DNA of 40,387 nt from Flavipsychrobacter sp. (GTDB lineage: Bacteria > Bacteroidota > Bacteroidia > Chitinophagales > Chitinophagaceae), in contig JAOQAP010000019.1 in NCBI GenBank assembly GCA_025963465.1, positions 1 to 40,387 of the forward strand. The letters are read 5' to 3'. Shown piece by piece: positions 1-7,600 of the stretch. A program made the translations under genes and the position numbers. A model generated the notes under the pieces. That model ran no database searches. It was not told where the DNA came from and saw nothing but the letters and a program-made list of their open reading frames with translations. Positions within the stretch are counted from its first letter, which is position 1, and each line of letters opens with the position of its first letter.

Positions 1-1
1 C

Positions 2-511
2 AACGGCAAGCGGATAAGCGACCTGATAAGTGAGTTGCTCAACACTTCACGACCATCAGAAATAACACTTGAAAAACAAACACTCCAAAATATACTCGAT
101 GATGTGATCGCCGCGTCTATAGACAGGCTCACGCTTAAAAGGATCAAGCTACAACTGAGCTATCCCAATAATATTCAGCTGGTAATGGCTGACCGTGAAA
201 AGCTGAAGCTTGCATTGCTCAATGTTGTTATCAATGCAGTGGAGGCAATGGAAGAGCAAACAGGTCAACTGACGATTTCTTTGCAAAACCAGGATGGCCA
301 TGTACTACTTACCATAGCCGACAATGGGTGCGGTATAAGTGATGAGAATATTTCTCGTTTATTCGAGCCATACTTTACCCAAAAGCGCAATGGTGTGGGC
401 CTTGGACTAACATTTACCCTGAATATCCTGCAGGCACATAAAGCTAATATAGAAGTTAGCTCTGAAGCAGGAAAAGGTACAGTGTTTGCAATTACGTTCC
501 CGCTGGCCTGA
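2..511 (+). CDS. Sensor histidine kinase, C-terminal part (5' truncated by window)
   Basis: The frame is open from the first bases of the window, so the real start lies upstream. What remains is the end of the dimerisation helix followed by a complete HATPase_c domain: an N box around NVVINAVEAM, a G1 box DNGCGI and a G2 box GVGLGL. This ATP-binding domain phosphorylates a histidine that lies outside the window. The protein would pass phosphate to a response regulator. Two receiver-only regulators lie just downstream on the other strand and are possible partners, but the opposite orientation argues against a simple operon. The C-terminus ends right after the HATPase fold, with no fused receiver. 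Family assignment is secure; the stimulus is unknown because the sensor part is missing. Confidence 0.93.
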   Translation, partial: NGKRISDLISELLNTSRPSEITLEKQTLQNILDDVIAASIDRLTLKRIKLQLSYPNNIQLVMADREKLKLALLNVVINAVEAMEEQTGQLTISLQNQDGHVLLTIADNGCGISDENISRLFEPYFTQKRNGVGLGLTFTLNILQAHKANIEVSSEAGKGTVFAITFPLA

Positions 512-538
512 CTTTATATTATTGTTGTTCAGAATTAT

Positions 539-567
539 ATGCCGGCTCTTTTTGCCGGCATTTCTTT
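539..567 (+). terminator. Intrinsic terminator after the histidine kinase
   Basis: A perfect 8-bp stem, ATGCCGGC with GCCGGCAT, encloses a T-rich 7-nt loop and is followed by TTCTTT. It lies 28 nt after the kinase stop codon. Confidence 0.75.
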
Positions 568-633
568 GTAGTTACAGCTGTCTCACTAGTTGGCATAGTT
601 TTATATACCTGTTACTCAATTAAAAACACTTTT

Positions 634-789
634 ATGAGATCATTATTGTATGTCATCGCGGTTATCCTGATCATAGGTTGGGCCTTGGGTGCATTTGTTT
701 ATAGTGCAGGCTCTTTGATACATATATTGCTGGTGCTGGCAATTATATCTTTATTATTAGGCCTTATCAGGAGAGGAACTGTTGATTAA
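634..789 (+). CDS. Small membrane protein, DUF5670 (lmo0937)-like, 51 aa
   Basis: This 51-residue ORF starts MRSLLYVIAV and consists of two hydrophobic segments separated by a short Gly/Ser turn (YSAGSLIH), ending with the basic tail RRGTVD. The pattern, an IIGW motif in the first helix and HILLVLAIISLLL in the second, matches the widespread DUF5670/lmo0937 family. Those proteins are predicted two-helix inner-membrane peptides of unknown function. It stands alone between the kinase terminator and a strong bidirectional terminator, so it is probably monocistronic. The start is the only ATG before the first helix. Its small size is normal for the family. Confidence 0.75.
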   Translation: MRSLLYVIAVILIIGWALGAFVYSAGSLIHILLVLAIISLLLGLIRRGTVD

Positions 790-803
790 AGCAGAGATAA
801 GTA

Positions 804-848
804 TTATGAGAATATCGCCGGATCAATGATCCGGCGATATTCTCATAA
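804..848. terminator. Long perfect palindrome, bidirectional terminator between convergent genes
   Basis: Twenty-two bases either side of one central base are perfectly complementary (804-825 with 827-848). It sits between the stop of the small membrane protein and the stop of the minus-strand response regulator, and overlaps that regulator's last codons. It can fold in transcripts from either direction. T tracts are weak, so termination is inferred from the stem and position. Confidence 0.65.
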
Positions 849-1196
849 CTGGGAAAATTGCTTATTAAGGTCTGCAAAGCTAATTGGCTTTTCTATCGTG
901 CGGTATTGTGCCTTTTCAGGCATTTCAGGAAGAAGTGGATGAAATGCGCTGATCAATACTATGTACGTAGACGGGTAGTTTTCTGCAATTTCCGGGGCAA
1001 GAGTCCATCCAATACCATCGGGCAGATTATTGTCCAGGAATAAGATATCAGGGCCTATTGTACGCAGCAGTTCTAATCCTTCTTTTATAGTGTGAGATAT
1101 ATCAACCTTATAATTTTTGCGAATAAAATAGTCTTTCAATAAAAGGCACAAATCAGTTTCATCGTCTATTATTAAAACCTTCTTACTTTCTGGCAT
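843..1196 (-). CDS. Single-domain response regulator (receiver only)
   Basis: The 117-aa protein is a bare CheY-like receiver domain. Visible are the acidic pair in LIIDDE (D11/D12), the phospho-acceptor Asp in FLDNNLPDG (about residue 55), the conserved Ser in VLISAF and the conserved Lys in IEKPIS. No output domain follows, so it must act through protein contacts or in a phosphorelay. The neighbouring minus-strand gene is another receiver-only protein, and a histidine kinase ends 330 bp away on the opposite strand. Its stop codon lies inside a 45-bp palindrome shared with the convergent gene. Confidence 0.9.
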   Translation of the reverse strand: MPESKKVLIIDDETDLCLLLKDYFIRKNYKVDISHTIKEGLELLRTIGPDILFLDNNLPDGIGWTLAPEIAENYPSTYIVLISAFHPLLPEMPEKAQYRTIEKPISFADLNKQFSQL

Positions 1197-1313
1197 AAGG
1201 GATACTTTAAACGATTGTTTACGCGCTGCAAAATAAAAAACAGAATTGAAATTTACAATTTTACTTTACATCTGTTTATGATACAAAAACAATGCCTGTA
1301 GCGGTTTTTAGCC

Positions 1314-1736
1314 CTAAACACTTGTACTGTTGATCCAGTAACCCCTTAAAGCGGCAACAGTTTTTATCAGGCTTTCAAAGCTGTTAGGCTTGGTAATGTA
1401 TGAGTTAGCGCCTAACTCATAACACCGTTTCATTTCCTGTTCATTGTTGGTAGTGCTGAAAATAATTACCGGTATATCCTTTAAGGAACTATTCTGTTTG
1501 ATCTCTTTGAGCACTTCACGCCCGTCTTTTTTAGGCATATTAAGATCTAACAGTATGAACCGTGGTATTTTTGAATTTTCCCCGTTTGCAGAAAGATCAT
1601 TTAAATACTCAATAAGCTCTACTCCATTCTCTACGAAATGCAAAGTATCTGTAAATCCATTTTCTTCAAATGCCGACTGTAGCAGAAACCTATCATCCGC
1701 ATCATCCTCCGCTATCAAAATAAAGATTTCTTCCAT
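1314..1736 (-). CDS. CheY/Rcp1-like response regulator
   Basis: A receiver-domain protein of 140 aa when started at the ATG at 1736 (MEEIFILIAEDDADD). The frame is open further upstream to 1805, but those residues add no fold element, so the shorter start is preferred. Key residues are the EDD acidic cluster, phospho-acceptor Asp in LLDLNMPKKDG, the Ser/Thr in IIFSTT and Lys in YITKPNS. The long loop before beta-3 (NDLSANGENSKIPR) is typical of Rcp1-type regulators that pair with phytochrome-like or hybrid kinases; that partner type is inferred from family resemblance only. It is separated from the next regulator by 117 bp. Confidence 0.9.
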   Translation of the reverse strand: MEEIFILIAEDDADDRFLLQSAFEENGFTDTLHFVENGVELIEYLNDLSANGENSKIPRFILLDLNMPKKDGREVLKEIKQNSSLKDIPVIIFSTTNNEQEMKRCYELGANSYITKPNSFESLIKTVAALRGYWINSTSV

Positions 1737-1927
1737 TCTTGAATTTAATGTTAATAAAGGTATGGAAAAATTTGTTCCGCTTATTCTCAGGAGGTTAAAA
1801 TTCATACAAACTCAATATGCATAGTCTGAATCTGCGAGCATGAGCTCAGAAAATTTACAATTAAGGGACGTTTTTTTGGGGGGGTCGACAACAAATAAGT
1901 TCTCATATATGCCTATAAAGAGAATGA

Positions 1928-1958
1928 TTACATATCCTGCAGGAAATTTGTAATTTTG
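1928..1958 (+). promoter_or_regulatory. Bacteroidota-type promoter of the tyrosine catabolism genes
   Basis: A perfect -7 box TAATTTTG (consensus TAnnTTTG) lies at 1951-1958. Twenty bases upstream is TTA at 1928-1930, one base off the -33 TTG. The predicted start is about 10 nt before the hmgA ATG, leaving a very short leader. Confidence 0.65.
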
Positions 1959-1975
1959 AGTAAACAATAAGTTCA

Positions 1976-3136
1976 ATGCCTCATTATCATTCTTTAGGTA
2001 AGGTGCCGCGCAAAAGGCATACACAATTCAGGAAGCCCGACGGCACTCTTTATTCTGAACAGTTGTTCAGCACAGAAGGATTTTCGTCTAATTCATCTTT
2101 GCTATACCATACACATCCTCCTACCAAAATAATCAGGACAGAAGAACCTGTGAATGTAGCACCGGTAGCGGCCAGTTCTAACATACTGAAGCACCGTAGC
2201 TTTAAAGGCTTTAAAATAGCCCCTGAAGACGATTATATAAAAAGCCGCAAAACAGTACTGTTCAACAATGATGTGCAGCTGACACTGGCTGCCCCGAAAA
2301 AAGGACTTGCAGATAATGTATTCTATAAGAATGCAGATACAGATGAGATACTATTCATACACGAAGGTACGGGAACACTGAAGACTCAGTACGGACAGAT
2401 AAAATTTGGCTATGGAGACTATGTAGTAGTACCACGTGGCACCATATACCAGGTAGTATTTGATAGTGAAGATAACAGGCTGCTGATCATAGAATCCTTC
2501 AGCCCCGTGACATTCCCAAAGCGATACCTGAGCAAGTATGGACAGCTATTAGAAAATTCTCCTTTCTGTGAACGCGATATACGTCAACCGCAAGACCTGG
2601 AGACAATAGACCAGCAAGGTGAATTCCTGGTGCAGGTGAAGAAGAAAGGATTTTTATACCCTATATGGTACGGCCATCATCCGTTCGATGTAATAGGATG
2701 GGATGGTTGCGAATACCCGTATGCATTGAGCATTCACGACTTTGAACCTATCACAGGCCGTGTACATCAGCCGCCACCGGTCCACCAGACATTTGATGCA
2801 CATAATTTTGTGGTGTGTTCATTTGTGCCAAGGCTGTATGACTATCATCCGCAATCAATACCAGCGCCATACAATCATAGCAATATAGATAGTGATGAGG
2901 TGCTGTATTATGTAGATGGCGACTTTATGAGCCGCAAGCATGTAGAGCGTGGCATGATAACACTGCATCCTGCAGGTATACCGCATGGTCCGCACCCCGG
3001 CACAGTAGAAAAAAGCATAGGTAAAACAGAAACAAAAGAACTGGCGGTAATGGTAGATACTTTCCATCCGTTGATCCTAACAAAAGAAGGTTTGGGTATT
3101 GAAGATGATACCTACATATATAGCTGGATAGAATAA
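1976..3136 (+). CDS. hmgA: Homogentisate 1,2-dioxygenase
   Basis: Opens the aromatic ring of homogentisate with O2 to give maleylacetoacetate, the central ring-cleavage step of tyrosine breakdown, in the cytoplasm with Fe(II). The 386-aa protein begins MPHYHSLGKVPRKRHTQF, the typical start of Bacteroidota homologues, and has the two-cupin layout of the family. Candidate iron ligands are His301 (in PYNHSN), the acidic pair Asp307/Glu308 just after it, and His337 (in GIPHGPHPG). The length fits the shorter bacterial form rather than the roughly 445-aa animal form. It has its own strong promoter, and the next enzyme gene encodes the reaction that makes its substrate, so the two are probably co-transcribed. 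Confidence 0.93.
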   Translation: MPHYHSLGKVPRKRHTQFRKPDGTLYSEQLFSTEGFSSNSSLLYHTHPPTKIIRTEEPVNVAPVAASSNILKHRSFKGFKIAPEDDYIKSRKTVLFNNDVQLTLAAPKKGLADNVFYKNADTDEILFIHEGTGTLKTQYGQIKFGYGDYVVVPRGTIYQVVFDSEDNRLLIIESFSPVTFPKRYLSKYGQLLENSPFCERDIRQPQDLETIDQQGEFLVQVKKKGFLYPIWYGHHPFDVIGWDGCEYPYALSIHDFEPITGRVHQPPPVHQTFDAHNFVVCSFVPRLYDYHPQSIPAPYNHSNIDSDEVLYYVDGDFMSRKHVERGMITLHPAGIPHGPHPGTVEKSIGKTETKELAVMVDTFHPLILTKEGLGIEDDTYIYSWIE

Positions 3137-3147
3137 CGAACAGGATA

Positions 3148-3249
3148 ATGACAAAAGAGATACAGTATTTAAATGATCGTTCAAACCCGAAGATGGTGCG
3201 TGCATTGCTGCGTACATCTGCTATGGCTATGTGGAGCCATGCAGCATAA
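3148..3249 (+). CDS. Possible small ORF (33 aa) between hmgA and hppD
   Basis: An ATG 11 nt after the hmgA stop opens a 34-codon frame starting MTKEIQYLNDRSNPK and ending in MAMWSHAA. AGGA lies very close to the ATG, too close for an ideal ribosome-binding site. The peptide resembles no family I know and has no signal or membrane segment. It could be a real small gene, a translational link to hppD, or the remnant of a longer decayed gene. Confidence 0.3.
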   Translation: MTKEIQYLNDRSNPKMVRALLRTSAMAMWSHAA

Positions 3250-3305
3250 TGCCGGGGAACGAATTTTATTAATTACTGAATATAAAAACCAAAAAAAAAC
3301 TAAAC

Positions 3306-4439
3306 ATGGAAAATACATTGACCACCAGCCAGAAAATGACACTGGCAAAAGATTTTCTGCCGATAAATGGTACTGATCATATAGAACTATATGTGGGCAA
3401 TGCAAAACAGGCAGCTCACTATTACAAAACAGCATTCGGCTTCCAGTCGCTGGCATATGCAGGGCCAGAAACCGGCGTACGTGATGTAGCATCTTACGTG
3501 CTCATGCAGGGCAAGATACGCCTGGTGCTCACTACCCCATTGCAATCTACCAATCCTATATCGCAGCATATACTGAAGCATGGCGATGGCGTGAAGATAC
3601 TGGCGCTATGGGTAGATGATGCTTATAAATCATTTGACGAAACAGTAAAAAGAGGCGCGAAAGTGTACATGGAGCCAAAGACAATAACAGACGAATTTGG
3701 CGAAGTAAGGATGAGCGGTATCTATACTTATGGCGAAACGGTACACCTGTTCGTGGAGCGTAAAAACTATAAGGGTGTATTCCTTCCCGGCTATAAAGAA
3801 TGGAAAAGCGATTATAATCCTGCCGATGCCGGGTTGCTGTATGTAGACCATTGTGTAGGCAATGTGGGGTGGAACCGTATGAACCCAACCATTCAGTGGT
3901 ATGAAGACGTTATGGGCTTTGTGAACATTCTCTCATTTGACGATAAGCAGATCAACACAGAGTATTCAGCACTGATGAGCAAGGTAATGAGCAATGGCAA
4001 CGGCTTTGTGAAATTCCCGATCAATGAACCTGCTGAAGGAAAGAAAAAATCGCAAATAGAAGAATACCTTGACTTCTATGAAGGCGAAGGTGTACAGCAT
4101 ATTGCTATCGCTACCCACGACATTGTAAAAACAGTAGTTGATCTGAAAGCACGCGGTGTAGAATTCCTGAGCGCACCACCGGATGCATATTATGAAGAGC
4201 TTCCAAGCCGCGTAGGCAAAATAGATGAAGAGATAGCGCCACTACAGAAACTGGGTATACTGGTAGACTGTGACGAAGAAGGCTACCTGCTGCAGATATT
4301 TACCAAACCGGTGGAAGACCGCCCTACCCTGTTTTTCGAGATCATACAGCGCAAAGGAGCTCAAAGCTTTGGTGCAGGTAATTTTAAGGCTTTGTTCGAG
4401 GCTATAGAAAGAGAACAGGCAAAGAGAGGTAATTTATAG
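3306..4439 (+). CDS. hppD: 4-hydroxyphenylpyruvate dioxygenase
   Basis: Converts 4-hydroxyphenylpyruvate, O2 and Fe(II) into homogentisate and CO2, directly feeding the enzyme encoded upstream. The 377-aa sequence has the two vicinal-oxygen-chelate halves of the family: an N-terminal half starting GTDHIELYVGN and a catalytic C-terminal half starting YVDHCVGNVG. The metal triad is visible as His182 (VDHCVG), His265 (VQHIAI) and Glu345 (FFEIIQRKG). The C-terminal FFEIIQRKG...FGAGNFKALFEA signature is diagnostic. The ATG at 3306 is preceded by an A-rich stretch typical of Bacteroidota translation starts. A terminator follows the gene, closing the two-enzyme unit. Confidence 0.95.
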   Translation: MENTLTTSQKMTLAKDFLPINGTDHIELYVGNAKQAAHYYKTAFGFQSLAYAGPETGVRDVASYVLMQGKIRLVLTTPLQSTNPISQHILKHGDGVKILALWVDDAYKSFDETVKRGAKVYMEPKTITDEFGEVRMSGIYTYGETVHLFVERKNYKGVFLPGYKEWKSDYNPADAGLLYVDHCVGNVGWNRMNPTIQWYEDVMGFVNILSFDDKQINTEYSALMSKVMSNGNGFVKFPINEPAEGKKKSQIEEYLDFYEGEGVQHIAIATHDIVKTVVDLKARGVEFLSAPPDAYYEELPSRVGKIDEEIAPLQKLGILVDCDEEGYLLQIFTKPVEDRPTLFFEIIQRKGAQSFGAGNFKALFEAIEREQAKRGNL

Positions 4440-4460
4440 TCTTACATAAATGATAAATGG

Positions 4461-4491
4461 AGAAAGCTCTCACTTTGGGAGCTTTCTTTTT
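4461..4491 (+). terminator. Intrinsic terminator after hppD
   Basis: Stem AGAAAGCTC / GAGCTTTCT (9 bp) with a 9-nt loop, followed by a T run. Confidence 0.8.
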
Positions 4492-4630
4492 GTCTTTCAA
4501 TTAATAATAACAAGCAAAAAACATCTTAATTTAGAATAAATCTATCTCATATCATCAAATAGTTATATTTTTTAAATAAATTGCATTGTAGTATTTTACT
4601 ATTATCACTATTTATTAAAAACCTACCCTT

Positions 4631-7600
4631 ATGAACTATAAATTTCTACCCTTGGTATGCCTGTTTTTTTTAGGCACTTATTTTACTACCAGCGCACAAA
4701 TTACCGCTCCGAATATTGACTTTGAAACAGGTACCACAGCCAATTGGAACTTCTATCGAGGTACCAACACATCGGTGGGCGGTGTCGCAACATGGACGCT
4801 TTCGTCTTGTCCACCTGATTCGAGATTGCATGCATTAAAAGGGTCAATTCCAGGTGAAACAGACTACTGGGGCGGTTTCCCGGTTGTAGCAGATGGTAAT
4901 TATTCTCTTAAGCTGGGTTTTGATACGACCCTGTACAGTGCCGAAGCTGCAGATTATCACGTACATGTGCCTACCTCAGGCATCTACTCGTTGCTTTGTA
5001 AGTATGCAGTTGTATTGCAGGATCCCGGTCATGGCCCGGACCAGCAGCCAAGATTTGAAATTTCAATTACAGATTCTGCGACCGGTGCCCCTTTGTCGTG
5101 CAATTCATTCACATTTGTTTCTAACTCGGTACTACCGGGGTTTAAAACATCCACGGTAAGTCCTAATCCTATTTATAGACCATGGTACGCCAAAAATATA
5201 GACCTGAGCAGGATGGCGGGAAGAACAGTTATAGTTTCTTTCAAAGCAGGAGCATGCGGAGCTGGTGGGCACTGGGGTTATGGCTATGCGGATATGACTG
5301 CTGGCTTGTATGGTGTAAAAGTAACAGGTTGTGCCGGTAGTACAACCACGCTTGAAGCACCGTTGGGAGATTCTGCCTATATATGGACAGACTCAGCAAC
5401 TTACACCACGACATATGGCACTACACGCACTATATCTATTCCGTCACCCACGGTTGCTACAACTTATGCTGTAATAGGGACACCATATGCTGGTTACGGC
5501 TGCATCGATACTATATATATTAAGGTAAATGCGGCATCCCTGGTCACACACCCATCGAATGATACTGCTTTTTGCACGAGCGGAACTATAAAAATGTGGG
5601 GAGGTGGCATAAGTACCATGCCGATGACCTATAACTGGTCTCCCCCTACCGGCCTTAGCTGCACTACCTGCGATACCACAATGGTTACACCACCCGTGGG
5701 CATTAATCATTACTATATCACTACCGTGGCAGGGACTTGCACACAAACAGACACCATAAATGTCACGGTCTATCCTACTCCAGGGGCGATAGGAGGAAGT
5801 TCATCTATATGTTTGGGCGGATATGGGACAGTATCAGATGCAGTAGCTGGAGGCACATGGTCATCCAGCGCAACGACTATTGTGGTTGGCTCCAGTAGCG
5901 GTCTGGTAACAGCGTTGGGATCAATGGGTACTGCAACAATCACCTATTCATTTTCTGGTTTATGTCCTGTATACAAAACGGTAACAGTGGTCACAAATCC
6001 GGCACCAATTACAGGTAATCCTTTAGTATGTGTTGGTTATACGACCACGCTTTCTGACGCCACAACAGGTGGCGTATGGTCTTGCAGCAATACATCGTTA
6101 GCTACTGTTGGTTCATCAACCGGCGTTGTCACAGGCGTTTTTGCAGGTACCCCAACTATTACCTACACACAGGTTTCTACCGGTTGTTATGTAACGAGAG
6201 ATCAAGCTGTAATTAATATACCCGGCACCATAGTAGGATTCTCAACTGTTTGCCAATATACTTCCCCTACATATTTGAATGGCACGTCAGGCGGTACATG
6301 GAGCAGCAGTAATACAACTGTAGCAACTATTAACCCGACTACAGGTAACCTTGCAGCGCTTACTGTGGGTTCTACTACTCTTACATATGCTATTGGCAGT
6401 ACAGGCTGTTTTAAATTACAAAATATAAATATCATAGCGTCACCTTCGCCTATTACGGGCATTACAAGTATATGTGTAGGCAATACTACATTGTTATCCA
6501 ATGCATCGCCGGGTGGCACCTGGTCCTCATCTGTCACTACTACAGCCACAGTAGGCAGCAGCAGTGGCATTGTATCAGGAATTAGCAATACTCCTTCAAA
6601 TATTTCCGTCATCACTTACGCATTTCCTACTACATGCAAGGCCTCTGTCGCAGTTACAGTAAATCCGCTGCCATTATCAATAAATGGTACAAAATCCGTC
6701 TGCCTCGGGCAAACAACTACGCTTACTGACCTGACACCGGGGGGGACATGGTCTTGTACTGCCAATGCTTCTGTTACTACTTCCCCCGGCACTTCACCTT
6801 GTATCGTACAAGGAGTGACTTCCGGAACTGCGACAGTTAGTTATATACTCGGCACAGGTTGTTATACTACAACAACGCTAACGATCAATACATTGCCTTC
6901 GTCTATCACCGGGCCTACAGGTGTATGCATAGGTGCCACAAACTGCTTAACTAATGCTACTACCGGAGGTAGCTGGACCATATCGCCACCCGGCATAGCA
7001 ACTATTGTACCGACCACAGGCTGTTTTACCGGAGCTGCCTCCGGTACGGCAACAGTAACTTATAAGATCACCAGTACTGGTTGTTACGCCACAACTCCTG
7101 TTACAGTAAGTGCAACACCGACTAGTATCCTCGGAACTCTTAAAGTTTGTGTAGGGTCTACTGTTTTACTAAGCAACGCCACCCCGGGTGGTGCATGGAG
7201 CAGCAGCAATACTCATGCTGGCATAAATCCGACTACAGGTCTGGCAACAGGACTTTCAGCAGGCACAACCACCATATCGTACACCATTGGCGGTAGCTGC
7301 GCTGCCACTGCAGTAATGATTGTGAACCCATTACCGGGACCGATCCTTGGACCTACAAGTTATTGTACACTTGGTGTTGCTACTTTAAGTGATGCGCTTG
7401 GCGGTGGTACATGGTCAGCCAGCAATACAGTAGTAACCCTTTCCGGCCCCGTCCTTACGGCTGGTTCTGTTCCCGGAGTTGATACGATCACCTACAAGAT
7501 AACAAGTTCAGGATGCCTGGTTACCGCAACAGTCAGCGTAGGTATGGGTGGAAGCATTTCAGGTAGCACAAGCCTCTGTGCGGGAACAACAATAACTTTG

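Noticed and set aside
1871-1884. Run of seven T followed by seven G, considered as a phase-variable tract.
   Set aside because: It lies outside any coding frame and away from the -33/-7 spacer of hmgA, so slippage would have no obvious effect.
1812-2024. Minus-strand 70-codon frame in the hmgA promoter region.
   Set aside because: It overlaps the promoter and the start of hmgA, has no family resemblance, and looks like chance.
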